The notes under the pieces are model-generated. The model searched no databases, was not told the origin of the DNA, and worked only from the letters and a program-made list of their open reading frames with translations. Below, piece after piece: positions 17,613 through 28,730 of a DNA stretch of 64,000 bases (position 1 is the stretch's first letter; each line of letters opens with the position of its first letter). A program made the position numbers and the translations under genes. Source of the DNA: Mytilus edulis (Eukaryota; Mollusca; Bivalvia; Mytilida; Mytilidae); NCBI RefSeq assembly GCF_963676685.1, contig NC_092353.1, positions 5,174,207 through 5,238,206 on the forward strand. The letters are read 5' to 3'.

Positions 17613-17616
17613 ATAC

Positions 17617-18022
17617 TTTGTACCAAGATGAAAATAAAACATAATTCTCTTCATTATGTCCTTCAATTAATCGGGTTCACTTTTTTTATTGAAAAAAATT
17701 CAAATACACATCTTTTTATAATAACATTTGGCAGTGATCACTTCCGGCATGCACGGAAATGCAAAAATGGACACAACAAAAGACGTGGAGATGTTTACAT
17801 TGCTCAACGGTGAACTGCTTTTTACAATAACTAACTTGCTGCTCAGAAAATATAGAACATGAGCAGCATTTTGGTGTACTATGAGGCAGTTTCACATAAG
17901 TCACATACATAGAACGAATCCTCAAACAGTCGTGTTGATCCGTCGACAGAAGAAGAAAAAGGTATAATTTCATGTTTAATGCGACTATCGTAATATCTTT
18001 ATATGTCGTCTGCCTCCTAGAA
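17617..18022 (+). promoter_or_regulatory. Upstream region of the Mutator-exonuclease gene
   Basis: This 406-bp stretch between the LTR element and the start codon probably holds the promoter and 5-prime UTR. A GTATAAT donor at 17962 and a pyrimidine-rich acceptor ending CTCCTAG at 18020 would define a short 59-nt intron in the leader, just before the ATG. No clear TATA box is visible. Inference from position only. Confidence 0.4.
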
Positions 18023-18551
18023 ATGCCTACCATTAGGAGTGTTAAAGGGCGCTTTTCAACTAAGAAACCTGTAGAAAGAATACATAACTTTATTGAAAGT
18101 AGACGAAAAGTTAAAACACAACCAAAGAAGTTCTCTGTCTCAGACATAGTTTTAGAAGACCACCCTTATTTTATTTCATCATCACTGCAAACATCATCTA
18201 CATTAACCAAATATCCTCCTGAAACCAACAAAAGCTATCACGAACATGACAGAGATGATTTATTTAATGAATATATTCCATCTGATCTTGTCCCCCTAGA
18301 CCATTGTAGATTCCTGTGTGAATTGGAGTATTTGGCTAGTCAGCTGAAAAGCTGTATCGGGTGTAACAAACCCCTTCATTTGCACGATGCCAGGGGTGTT
18401 AGATGCTATGGCGTTTCAGGAATTTTGTATATTGTCTGCCATAGACCAATATGTGGTCGTTTAAACAAAATTAAATTAGGGAAGACACATTACCCTGGTG
18501 AAAACAAGAGAGGCATAGGTGTATTTGATGTCAACACTAAAATAGCTACAG
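18023..18551 (+). CDS. Exon 1 of a Mutator-like transposase / DEDDh exonuclease fusion gene
   Basis: The eight exons listed here splice in matching phases to 2,715 nt, encoding 904 residues with no stop. The start is the ATG at 18023 directly after a good acceptor; the frame is also open for 17 codons upstream. Exon 1 supplies residues 1-177: a basic N-terminus, then a Cys/His-rich module (C95, C99, C111, C114, C128, C139, C144) that begins the Mutator-like transposase domain found in many mollusc and cnidarian proteins. It ends in phase 1 at a GTTAAC donor. The whole protein pairs a transposase-derived core (about 95-590) with a C-terminal 3'-5' exonuclease (about 630-800). No TIRs or TSD surround the gene, and it has seven introns, so it behaves as a host gene rather than a mobile element. 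Function is not established; DNA or RNA processing is plausible. Confidence 0.85.
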
Positions 18552-18649
18552 GTTAACATGCATTTAAAAATGTTTAATTTTATGTTTATAACAGTAAGGC
18601 CAAGGGACACCAGTTCCCGTTACCAGGTTTTAATTGTAATGATATTCAT

Positions 18650-19440
18650 TGAGCAGAACAAATCGTCCCACTTGTGAAACGTGTTAACTTAAATCCTGTC
18701 AATCATGTCAATGTTCCTTCGGCCAACTTGTCCAACTTAATGAAAAAGGCAAATGCTAGATGTATATAATTTTCATGTGATGATGTCTGCTAACTCTCCA
18801 ACTTTTGTTGGCATTCAAGTCAAATAAATACTGATAGTCACTTCTTTATGCTTTATTTCAACAAAAAGAAAAGAACTACAAATTAAATATAAGAAGATGT
18901 GGTATGTTGAGCAATGATGACATCCCTTCACAGAACCCAGTATCTCGCCTAATTTATGAAGTTGAGGAACGTTTACTGCAGATTGCATGTAATATTTACC
19001 ATGTTTACTGGAAGACCAGCTACGTCCATATATATATATAAGTAACATTATATTATACAAATATAAAATACAAATACAAACTTTAACCACAGACATGACA
19101 GAGTCAATATTTATTTATCTAATGTTTTCATAGATATTAATTTTATTAACTAGTGGGATGGGAACATGATAAATATACAACAGGATTGCATCTTTTTAAT
19201 CAAGAAGGGCGAGTTGACAATACTTAATTCATCAGGATTAATCTATTTCTCACAAGTGGGGCGAGTTGACAGACCTTATTTCAGAGTGATTTTTACCCTT
19301 TTCATAAATGATGCAAGTTAAACAAACCATTTTCAATTCTTTTTCACAAGTGAGGCCATTTGGTAAATCTAATTTGGTCAATTCAGAAAGTGGTGCAAGT
19401 TAAAAAAATGGGGCGGTTTGCCAGTGTGATGATTCTTCAT
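18650..19440. repeat. Decayed copy of the GGGGCGAGTTGG-type element in intron 1
   Basis: The right part (19145-19435) contains AAATATACAACAGGATTGCATC, GGGGCGAGTTGACA and GGCGGTTTGCCAGTG. These align with 48150-48415. The left part (GAACAAATCGTCCCACTTGTG, near 18655) resembles the inverted left end of that element. The middle is shorter and eroded. Confidence 0.5.
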
Positions 19441-19535
19441 GGATTCAATATACATCCTAATGTCTAAGAGATCCCAATTTTTTTTATACATGTGTATTAT
19501 ATGCCATAATTTCATGGGTATGTTTGAATATAAAA

Positions 19536-19815
19536 AAAAGATGTGGTATGATTGGCAATAAGACAACTCTCCACAAGAGACCAAAATGACACAGATATTA
19601 ACAATTATAGGTAACTGTACAGCCTTCAACAATGAGCAAAGCCTATACTGCATAGTCAGCTATAAAGGCCCTGAAATGACAATGTAAAACAATTCAAACG
19701 ATAAAAGTAACAGCCTTATTTATTTAAAAAATGAACGAAAAACAAATAAGTAACACATAAACAAACAATAATGATTGAATTACAGGCTTCTGACTTGGGG
19801 CAGGCAAATACATAC
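19536..19815 (+). repeat. Mytilus-type interspersed repeat (long copy)
   Basis: It begins AGATGTGGTATGATTGGCAA, continues through GACAACTCTCCACAAGAG and GCCTTCAACAATGAGCAAAG, and ends near GACTTGGGGCAGGCAAATAC. Shorter or inverted copies of the same order of phrases occur at 24770, 30690, 33835, 43425, 50275 and 52130. No open frame is conserved among them. Confidence 0.75.
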
Positions 19816-19968
19816 ATGTTCACTATGCTGAATTTAATATGAATGAAAAAAGTGGGTTTATGTTTTTTAAGTGCAACTAAAAGTTGAAATGTGTCCAGAT
19901 TTAAATGATTACATATAAAGTTCTCATAATCATGATACATGTAATTCATTGTATTTCAAAATATCCAG

Positions 19969-20151
19969 GTATGATACATTCCGGCATCGGAGGAACACAG
20001 TTGAGCAACTTTTTGTCTGTACTCAACATACATAGCATAGATTTCAAGGCATTAAAAGAGAGAGAAAATGAAACTGGAGCTGCTATAGAAGCACAAGCAG
20101 AAATATCTGAGGAAAGATACTTACAAGAAGAAATAAACCAGTCATTTACAG
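19969..20151 (+). CDS. Exon 2 (transposase domain), Mutator-exonuclease gene
   Basis: The acceptor is ATATCCAG and the donor GTTTAAC; phases are 1 in and 1 out. It restores the glycine split at the end of exon 1 and continues MIHSGIGGTQLSNFLSVLNI, which is the conserved HxGxGxxQLxNxL stretch of the Mutator-like domain. The remainder (LKERENETGAAIEAQAEI) is helical and charged. Confidence 0.85.
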
Positions 20152-20955
20152 GTTTAACATTTAAATTAGCCAGATACAAGCTTATGTTAAACTGGACATC
20201 TGTGTTGAATTGTTACTTATTTTAAGATTTACTTGAATTTAAAATTGAATACTTAAAAAAGTTCACCTATATGTATTATAATTTTAATATGAAAATTGAT
20301 AAAAAAAAAAGGAACTTCAGCATTTTTACATCTTATACAGACTTTGAAGTGAATTCAGACAAAGGTCATTAGATTTTTCAAAATGGAACGTTAACCAGTG
20401 TTTAAATTTAATTATTCACATGATTAAGAAGCCTTTACATTTTTTTTCCATGGAGAGTGTTTGGGCATGGTCCATTGACTTTGAAACTTTTGCATATCTT
20501 ACATATTAAAGTTCATTTTACAGGGAACCCTTAATTGTAGGTCTATGATATTTAGTATGCAGTAGAATTATTATTGCCATATCATATTTCTAAACTATTA
20601 TTGAATATTATTGTCCATATTCCTTCAGTCATGACATGGTTCAGAAATTTTACTATTTTTATGAGTTAAGTGTTATAAAATATTGCTAAATGAATTTCAT
20701 TGTTTTCTTTTTCAGCAGTACATTATTTTAAACCTTTCATATTATTGTTCCCAAAATTCTTTAATAAATATTTATTTATCTAATTTACTACGGTACTGTT
20801 ATTCTCATAGTCATGTTAGTTGTCTAATTTGGAAGTGACTGTTAATTACACTATAGTACAAACAGTGATCATATAACCACTATATATCTTAGCTATAGGA
20901 AAAAAAAAATTTCTCTCTTAATTATCATGATTTCAATATATGTATTTTCGTGCAG

Positions 20956-21048
20956 AGGAAAATGGTGACACACAAACAGGTATATCTGTATCAACCGACA
21001 CATGCTGGCAGAAGAAAGGTTCTGGTAGATCCTACAATAGTTTGTCAG
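20956..21048 (+). CDS. Exon 3 (transposase domain), Mutator-exonuclease gene
   Basis: Bounded by a CGTGCAG acceptor and a GTATATATGG donor, phase 1 to phase 1. It encodes a segment ending STDTCWQKKGSGRSYNSLSG. The phrase D-x-x-W-Q-K-[RK]-G...SY(N/D)SLSG is a hallmark of this transposase family. Confidence 0.85.
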
Positions 21049-21592
21049 GTATATATGGTTTGACAAGTAATATCCTCCTTGTACAAATACTCATAAACTA
21101 TTTCTATTGAATTATGTACAAAATGAAGTCAATTGAGATTCTACATCTATAAATATTCCACTGACCTGGATTTTGGATTTCATAATTATCAATAACTTAG
21201 CTAATTAATATATAATTTAAAAAATATGTGTCCATAGGAAATTTCATAGACAAAATTTTGTTTGTCGAACATAAAATTGAGATTTAAAATGGGAAAAGTA
21301 TCATGTAGACAACAACATGACTAAAGAGCAAATACAGCCCAAGGCCACCTATATAATTTTTCAACACAGCAGATAGGGATTTAGCTGGTCTTCTAACCAT
21401 TATCCATACTAGTTGAGTGAAAATGAAAGTACACTTAATTCTGAATCACATAAATGAACCTTGACTTGGTTGCGATAACATTACATTGGTTTGCATTTAT
21501 GACAAATAGGGATTACTGTTGTTCTAACAACGACTTCCCTGTTTTCAAAAATAAGTTTATACACATGGAGATTTTTTTTTAACTATTTACAG

Positions 21593-21741
21593 GTGTTTCA
21601 ACTTTGATAGGGACGAAAACAGGAAAAGTGGTGGATCATCGGTTAAGAATTTCCTCCTGTAAAATATGTGAAAAGGCCAAATCAAAGGAGATGATTCCAA
21701 GGATACATCAATGTAGAAAAAATTGGAGTGGATCTGCTAAG
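21593..21741 (+). CDS. Exon 4 (transposase domain), Mutator-exonuclease gene
   Basis: It enters in phase 1 after TATTTACAG and leaves in phase 0 before GTAGTC. It encodes VSTLIGTKTGKVVDHRLRIS, then a C-x2-C pair (SCKICEKAKS), and ends HQCRKNWSGSAK. That is the family's typical CRKNWxGSAK segment, which joins directly to GMEPDM in the next exon. Confidence 0.85.
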
Positions 21742-22351
21742 GTAGTCTCCCAAAAATACAAAACAAATATCATTATATAACACTGATGTTCAGAATTAAG
21801 TTTTCAGAAGTTCAAGAATTGCAAAATTATGACTTTGAAATAAATTATAAAAAATACAGACATTGTACACATCAAAATTAGAAGTACTGTCATTCACAAG
21901 CTCAGATGTGTATTTTGAATTATATATATAGGGATTGTCATCTTTTTATAGAAGTCGTAACTTTCATAGAGCTTAAGAATAAAGGTCAAATTTTATTTTC
22001 CTGATTTTAGCTTTTCTCCTTGTTCAGTTAAAGCCCTTTCATAATAATTGAATTTTTGATGAAATACTTATTAACTATTTAAAATAGAATTCTGTTCAAA
22101 GGGAGATAACTCACTTTTAATTTTCCCTAGTTAATTATACCAATACATATATACAAATATTTTATTGGCACAAACTCAATTACAATAATTGGCAACAGCC
22201 CATACAACTAGTATACAAATAGTAATGATGCAGCAATTAAACAATACTACATACATGTAGCATATCATTGGGCACTTTTTTAACCATGAAATTTGCACAC
22301 AATCTTTCTTCTCTGTTAACTTTCACGTATCTACCTCTTTCAATTTCAAGA

Positions 22352-23005
22352 TTTTTATACGACAGCAAAAATTGAAATTTTTTGGTCGTATATTGGTATC
22401 ACGTTGGCGTCGTCGTTTGCGTCGTCGTCGTCCGAATACTTTTAGTTTTCGCACTCTTACTTTAGTAAAAGTGAATAGAAATCTATGAAATTTTAACACA
22501 AGGTTTATGAGCACAAAAGGAAGGTTGGGATTGATTCTGGGAGTTTTGGTCCCAACATTTTAGGAATTAGGGACCAAAAAGGGCCCAAATAAGCATTTTC
22601 TTGGTTTTCGCACTATAACTTTAGTTTAAGTTAATAGAAATCTATAAAATTTTGACACAAGGTTTATGACCACAAAAGGAAGGTTGGGATTGATTTTGGT
22701 AGTTTTAGTTCAAACAGTTCAGAAATTATGGGCCAAAAAAGGGCCAAAATAAGCATTATTCTTGGTTTTCGCACTATAACTTAAGTATAAGTAAATAGAA
22801 ATCAATGAAATTTAAACACAAAGTTTATGACCACAAAAGGAAGGTTGGGATTGATTTTGGGAGTTGAGGTCTGAACAGTTTAGGAATTAGGGGCCAACAA
22901 GGGGCCAAAGTAAGCATTATTCTTGGTTTTCGCACCATAACTTTAGTATAAGTGAATAGAAATCTATGAAATTTAAACACAAGGTTGGGTTTGATTTTTT
23001 GAGTT
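22352..23005 (+). repeat. Array of three to four units of about 160 bp in intron 4
   Basis: Units start at TTTTCGCACTATAACTTTAG near 22446, 22614, 22766 and 22927 and share AAGGAAGGTTGGGATTGATT and GGGCCAAAATAAGCAT. A GTCGTCGTCGTC-type run (about 22400-22430) precedes the first unit. The last unit is truncated. No coding frame persists. Confidence 0.7.
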
Positions 23006-23149
23006 ACATTAAAAGATTTTAAACATAAGAAACCCAGATTATGGATACATTTCTTCATATTACTTGTCCATAGGTTGTTTTCTCTTGTTTGAATAAATAT
23101 ATACAAGAGAGACAATTTCTGGTATACGTTCTTGCAATTTTTTTCTTAG

Positions 23150-23800
23150 GGTATGGAGCCAGATATGGTGGTAGAAATGCTAAAAGGACTGGATGACAAA
23201 GACATAGTAATTTCACAGGTTGTAGGTGATGACGACTCTACTGGCTTTGACAGGGCAAAAGTATTAATGCCAAGTTCCTCAATGGTCAAAATCAGTGACA
23301 AAAACCATATAAAACACAATATAATAAAAAAAGTAAATGATTTAAAGTCAAAGCATAGAGAGTTGTCAGGGATGGTTGCAGAATCAATAGTTAAGAATGT
23401 GTCATATGTATTGGAACAGAATATTGGTAATCCTGAAGGAATTGAAAAAGGTTTTCATGCCACAGTCAACCATATGTATGGTGACCACCAATACTGCACA
23501 GAAAATTGGTGTGGATATTTGAAAAACAAACACAACTATGTCCACTCAAACCTTCCTTATGGAAAAGATTTATCTTCCGCATCACTTAAATCAGACCTAG
23601 AAAAGCTATTTATACAGCAGATGGTACCACAGTCGGACAAATTATCCCAATTAGGGTCTTCACAGGCAAATGAGAGCGTTAACAATATAATAGCTTTAAA
23701 AGCTCCAAAAACTAAACATTTTTCCTCATCTTCCAGCCTTAACTACAGAGTCAGCTCTGCTGTACTGCAAAAGAACGAGGGATATCATTACATATCAGAG
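23150..23800 (+). CDS. Exon 5 (catalytic part of transposase domain), Mutator-exonuclease gene
   Basis: This 217-codon exon, phase 0 to phase 0, begins GMEPDMVVEML. It contains GDDDSTGF (D344-D346) and ISDKNHIKH (D368), which are probable acidic catalytic positions of the RNase H-like transposase fold. YGDHQYCTENWC (435-440) is a Cys/His pair that probably binds zinc. The downstream part has SQANESVNNIIALKAPK, also typical of the family. Whether the catalytic site is still active cannot be judged from sequence. Confidence 0.88.
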
Positions 23801-24476
23801 GTAATAGAATTATTTAAATCCTGTATTACATTTAGTTCTAGCACACATGACCTTCATTTGAAGATATCTTCTTACAGGAGTTGATGCCTTTAATTTTTTT
23901 TCTTTGAGGAAACTAAACCTAAATTAAAGTTGATAGAGAGTACCTTTGGTTAATAAAAATAGTTCAACCAATATTATCTTAAATTATGTTAAAATGGAGG
24001 AATTTTCAATTATAAAAGTTATTGCCCTTGAAATACTTACTTTTTCAACAAATAAACATAATTAACAAGATCCACACAGATTTGTTGGCTGGGCTGAAAT
24101 TGTCAACTGAACCTAAATATCTCCATACAATAATTATTTTTTCTGAATAATGATAAAATTTATCAAGATCTATACAAATTACAGAACTTTTTCAAATATC
24201 AAGTTTAGAAAAAAAAGCCATATCAAGTACAGCTAAGGCATCATTAAAATTAATTACCAATATAGTTCACACAACATTATAAGCAGTCAGCCCATCATAT
24301 GATGCTTTATAATGTGCACATTATCTAAACCGTATTCATGTATACACTATATAATAATTTTGTAAGTAGTATAAAGTAATCATATGGACAAGAAACAAAA
24401 TATTCTGTTTGGTGTCTTGTACTTATATTGACACATATATATGATGTGAGTATGGATTACCTTTCTTTAATTTCAG

Positions 24477-24675
24477 TTAAATACATCTATAGGACTATCA
24501 CCAGGAAATGAGACAATACGAAGGGGTTCAAAGCTTAACCTGCAGAGATCGAAGAAGAAAGCAAAGACCCAAAGTAAGGAATGGAAGAAGAAGAGAATAT
24601 TTTTGAAAAAGAAAAGAGCTAAAAGAACAGTATTGTCTGAAACGAAGGAAGGAACAACATACCAAAGTTCAATCG
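24477..24675 (+). CDS. Exon 6 (end of transposase domain, basic linker), Mutator-exonuclease gene
   Basis: The acceptor is TTTAATTTCAG; the exon goes from phase 0 to phase 1. It encodes LNTSIGLSPGNETIRRGSKL, a strongly basic run of Lys/Arg (about 555-590) that could be a nuclear localisation or nucleic-acid-binding segment, and ends GTTYQSSI, a common closing motif of this domain. Confidence 0.82.
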
Positions 24676-24769
24676 GTAATTTAAGAAAGATTTCAACACA
24701 TATAAAAATGTTGGAATATTTACATTTTTTTATTTGCACCAAGGTGACAACTATCAACCAAAGTTAAAG

Positions 24770-24870
24770 CCATGTTGATATAGGCAATTATTAACAATCT
24801 ATGACCTTCAACAATGAGAAAAACTCAAACATTACAGTCTGCTATGAAAGGCCTTGACCTGAAAGATATG
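24770..24870 (+). repeat. Partial Mytilus-type interspersed repeat in intron 6
   Basis: The phrases CCTTCAACAATGAGAAAAAC and CTGCTATGAAAGGCCTTGACC match the second half of the long copy at 19536-19815. Confidence 0.55.
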
Positions 24871-25025
24871 AAAACATTTAACTACAGGGTCATTTGCATG
24901 CCACATGTGAAATACATACCTAACATTCTGGTGATAAGAGTATGAAGAAAGAAGCATTTTGAAAAAAATCTGATTCTTTTAAAATCAATATACCTTTATA
25001 GTATGAAATTTGCTTTTAAAACCAG

Positions 25026-25148
25026 GTTTACAGGTTGATCAGAAGAAAGAAGACATAGAAAATATACCAGATATGCCAGATGATAGCCACCAAGTTGTAA
25101 CTACTGATGCACCATTAGTGGTTTTTGATTTGGAGACGACTGGTCTCA
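25026..25148 (+). CDS. Exon 7 (acidic linker and Exo I motif), Mutator-exonuclease gene
   Basis: It enters in phase 1 after AAAACCAG; the alternative acceptor 8 nt downstream would give an immediate stop. It leaves in phase 1 at a perfect GTAAGT donor. An acidic linker is followed by LVVFDLETTGLS, the Exo I motif of DEDD exonucleases with D636 and E638. Confidence 0.87.
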
Positions 25149-25472
25149 GTAAGTAGAAAGCCCAGAAATCATATCACTGGTCTGACTAAAAGGAGATATT
25201 CTCATTAGTCATATGCATTCTTTATGCTTATCTGTAGGTCAACATTGTTTTGTTAAATGATATGTCAAGATTCCCTTTTAATGAAAATCAGTCATTTTAA
25301 AATATAGTTTTGAGTAAATAAGTTTTTCAACGTAGAACTAGAACTTCTTACATTTGATTATATATTCATGACTTAATATTGCAGTTTTAAAACTTATGAT
25401 GAATGAATTTTAATGCTTTAAAAGAAAATCTGAAATTAAAAACTGTTTCTTATTCTAAATTTTTTTTTTCAG

Positions 25473-26260
25473 GTAGATATTCAGATATTACTCAAATTGC
25501 AGCTTGCAATGTAGACAGAATATTCAGTCGTTATATTTTCCCTAACCAGCCTATATCAGCAGAAGCCTCTAGAATTACTGGATTAACTGTAGTTGGTAAT
25601 AAGATGTATCACAATGGTTCATTGGTTCCGTACAAACTACCCCATGAAGGATTGACTGACTTTTTAAGTTATATATCCGAATTTAAAGACAAACCTATAT
25701 TAATAGGACATAACATTAAGAGATTTGATTGCCATGTTTTATTTAATACATTGTGCTCTCTAAATATGTGGAATGATTTTTCTTCCCAAATATCTTGTTT
25801 TATAGATTCTTTGAATTTGTTTAAACAGGTTGTTCCTGGTTTAGCATCATACAGTCAGTCTTTTTTAGTTAATAACTTACTAGGACAAGAGTATGAGTCA
25901 CATAATGCTGTCCATGATGCAAGATTATTGCTTAAACTAATAACTGACAAGGGAAATATTTCAAATTACCTTGATGATTTAGCTTTTTCACCAAACTATC
26001 CTGACCAGTACCACTTGCAGTTGTGCAATTTGAAAACATATTCCAAAGTAATAAAGGAAAAAGTAATTTCAAAAGCTATGGCACTGAAAGCAGCTAAATC
26101 AAATCTGAAATTATGCCATTTGAAAATGTCTATAGATAGAGGTGGTAAAATGGGGCTAATAGCATTACTGTCAGAAAAGTCAGTTAAAACAGGAGATGTC
26201 AGAGTGACAAAAAACAAGAAAATATTACAAAGAATATTTGATTACTTTGAAAAACAATGA
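25473..26260 (+). CDS. Exon 8 (DEDDh exonuclease domain and C-terminus), Mutator-exonuclease gene
   Basis: A long T tract plus CAG precedes the exon. The frame continues SRYSDITQIAAC, then the Exo II motif IGHNIKRFDCHVLF (D728) and the Exo III motif SHNAVHDARLLL (H786, D791). With D636 and E638 this is a complete DEDDh set, as in DnaQ/TREX-type 3'-5' exonucleases and the related C-terminal domain of some PML proteins. A basic tail of about 100 residues follows, and the stop is TGA at 26258-26260. A minisatellite starts immediately after it. Confidence 0.9.
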
Positions 26261-27360
26261 ATTTTTACTTGGCCTACTTCAACTTTCAGTACAGACATAC
26301 ATGTAAATGAGAATTTTTGATATAACAATGTATGAATTTGAATGTAGAATTCTTTACTTGGCCTACATCAAATATTAGTACATGTATCATAATGTTAGAT
26401 ATGACAATGAATGAATGCATATGTGGAGTTTTTTACTTGGCCTACATCAAATATTACTACATGTATCATAATGTTAGATATGACAATGAATGAATGCATA
26501 TGTGGAGTTTTTTACTTGGCCTACATCAAATATTAGTACATGTATCATAATGTTAGATATGACAATGAATGAATGCATATGTGAAGTTTTTTACTTGGCC
26601 TACATCAAATATTACTACATGTATCATAATGTTAGATATGACAATGAATGAATGCATATGTGAAGTTTTTTACTTGGCCTACATCAAATATTAGTACATG
26701 TATCATAATGTTAGATATGACAATGAATGAATGCATATGTGAAGTTTTTTACTTGGCCTACATCAAATATTACTACATGTATCATAATGTTAGATATGAC
26801 AATGAATGAATGCATATGTGGAGTTTTTTACTTGGCCTACATCAAATATTACTACATGTATCATAATGTTAGATATGACAATGAATGAATGCATATGTGG
26901 AGTTTTTTACTTGGCCTACATCAAATATTAGTACATGTATCATAATGTTAGATATGACAATGAATGAATGCATATGTGGAGTTTTTTACTTGGCCTGCAT
27001 CAAATATTACTACATGTATCATAATGTTAGATATGACAATGAATGAATGCATATGTGAAGTTTTTTACTTGGCCTACATCAAATATTAGTACATGTATCA
27101 TAATGTTAGATATGACAATGTATGAATGTGTATACATGAAGAATTGTTTTACTTGGCCTACATCAAATATTAGTAAATGTATCATAATGTTAGATATGAC
27201 AATGTATGAATGTGTATACATGAAGAATTTTTTTATTTGGCCTACATCAAATATTAGTAAATGTATCATAATGTTAGATATGACCATGTATGAATGCGTA
27301 TACATGAAGAATTCTGTACTTGGCCTACATCAATTATAAGTACATGTATGACAATGTTCG
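26261..27360 (+). repeat. 79-bp minisatellite directly after the exonuclease stop codon
   Basis: About 13 units share TTTTACTTGGCCTACATCAA, TGTATCATAATGTTAGATAT and GAATGAATGCATATGTG. Starts at 26355, 26434 and 26513 give a 79-bp period. Units differ at ATTAGTAC versus ATTACTAC, roughly alternating, which suggests duplication of two-unit blocks. The first unit (26266) and the last three are the most divergent. Any 3-prime UTR of the gene must run into this array. Confidence 0.9.
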
Positions 27361-27374
27361 ATATGATTTTATAA

Positions 27375-28395
27375 GACAGGGGATATGATTTTTTTTTAAT
27401 TGGACTGCATTACTAAGAGATGATGATAAAAGACAGATTAGATATGATTTTTTTTAATTGGACTGCATTACTAAGAGATGATGATAAAAGACAGATTAGA
27501 TATGATTTTTTTTAATTGGACTGCATTACTAAGAGATGATGATAAAAGACAGATTAGATATGATTTTTTTTTAATTGGACTGCATTACTAAGAGATGATG
27601 ATAAAAGACAGATTAGATATGATTTTTTTTAATTGGACTGCATTACTAAGAGATGATGATAAAAGACAGATTAGATATGATTTTTTTTTAATTGGACTGC
27701 ATTACTAAGAGATGATGATAAAAGACAGATTAGATATGATTTTTTTTTAATTGGACTGCATTACTAAGAGATGATGATAAAAGACAGATTAGATATGATT
27801 TTTTTTAATTGGACTGCATTACTAAGAGATGATGATAAAAGACAGATTAGATATGATTTTTTTTTAATTGGACTACATTACTAAGAGATGATGATAAAAG
27901 ACAGATTAGATATGATTTTTTTTTAATTGGACTGCATTACTAAGAGATGATGATAAAAGACAGATTAGATATGATTTTTTTTAAATTGGACTGCATTACT
28001 AAGAGATGATGATAAAAGACAGATTAGATATGATTTTTTTTTAATTGGACTGCATTACTAAGAGATGATGATAAAAGACAGATTAGATATGATTTTTTTT
28101 TAATTGGACTGCATTACTAAGAGATGATGATAAAAGACAGATTAGATATGATTTTTTTTTAATTGGACTGCATTACTAAGAGATGATGATAAAAGACAGA
28201 TTATATATGATTTTTTTTTAATTGGACTGCATTACTAAGAGATGATGATAAAAGACAGATTAGATATGATTTTTTTTTGATTGGACTGCATTACTAAGAG
28301 ATGATGATAAAAGACAGATTAGATATGATTTTTTTTTAATTGGACTGCATTACTAAGAGATGATGATAAAAGACAGATTAGATATGATTTTTTTT
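27375..28395 (+). repeat. 58-60-bp minisatellite, about 17 units
   Basis: Units contain TTAATTGGACTGCATTACTA, AGAGATGATGATAAAAGACA and GATTAGATATGA followed by a T run of 8-9. The units are nearly identical apart from T-run length and single substitutions, so the array is recently homogenised and probably length-polymorphic. Confidence 0.9.
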
Positions 28396-28730
28396 TCTCT
28401 TAGTTATTTGTTTATGTAACACAATGTTAGAGAAGATTGATAAAAAAAAGTGTATGTCGAGTTTTTTTACTTTGCCTACATCAGTCATAAATACTAAATA
28501 CTTGCATGACGAGGCAGATATGATGATATAAGACAGTGGATATGAGATAATTCTTTTGCTTGGCCTACATCAATTATTTGGTTATATATAGGACAATATA
28601 TGTACTATGGATAGTTATATAAGACTGTGTATATAATATTTTTATCTAATTTAGCCTGTAATTAATTGCCTGTCCATTGGCATTGTAGAATGTTGATATC
28701 AATTATTTCATTTGGCCTATATATGTCCAG
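28396..28730 (+). repeat. Degenerate flank of the minisatellites
   Basis: Isolated, diverged units remain here (TTTACTTTGCCTACATCAGT, GCTTGGCCTACATCAATTAT, ATATGATGATATAAGACAG). They combine features of both arrays and look like the ancestral unit. From about 28730 to 29400 I see nothing beyond AT-rich sequence. Confidence 0.6.

Noticed and set aside
17583-17813. Open frame running from the 5-prime LTR into the flank
   Set aside because: It spans the insertion junction of the LTR element, so it arose with the insertion, and it has no motif.
27027-27339. Open frames on both strands with repeated peptides
   Set aside because: They are readings of the 79-bp minisatellite; the period is not a multiple of three overall and no start context or homology is visible.
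27375-28395. CRISPR-like regular array
   Set aside because: The units are contiguous tandem repeats without unique spacers, and the context is eukaryotic.
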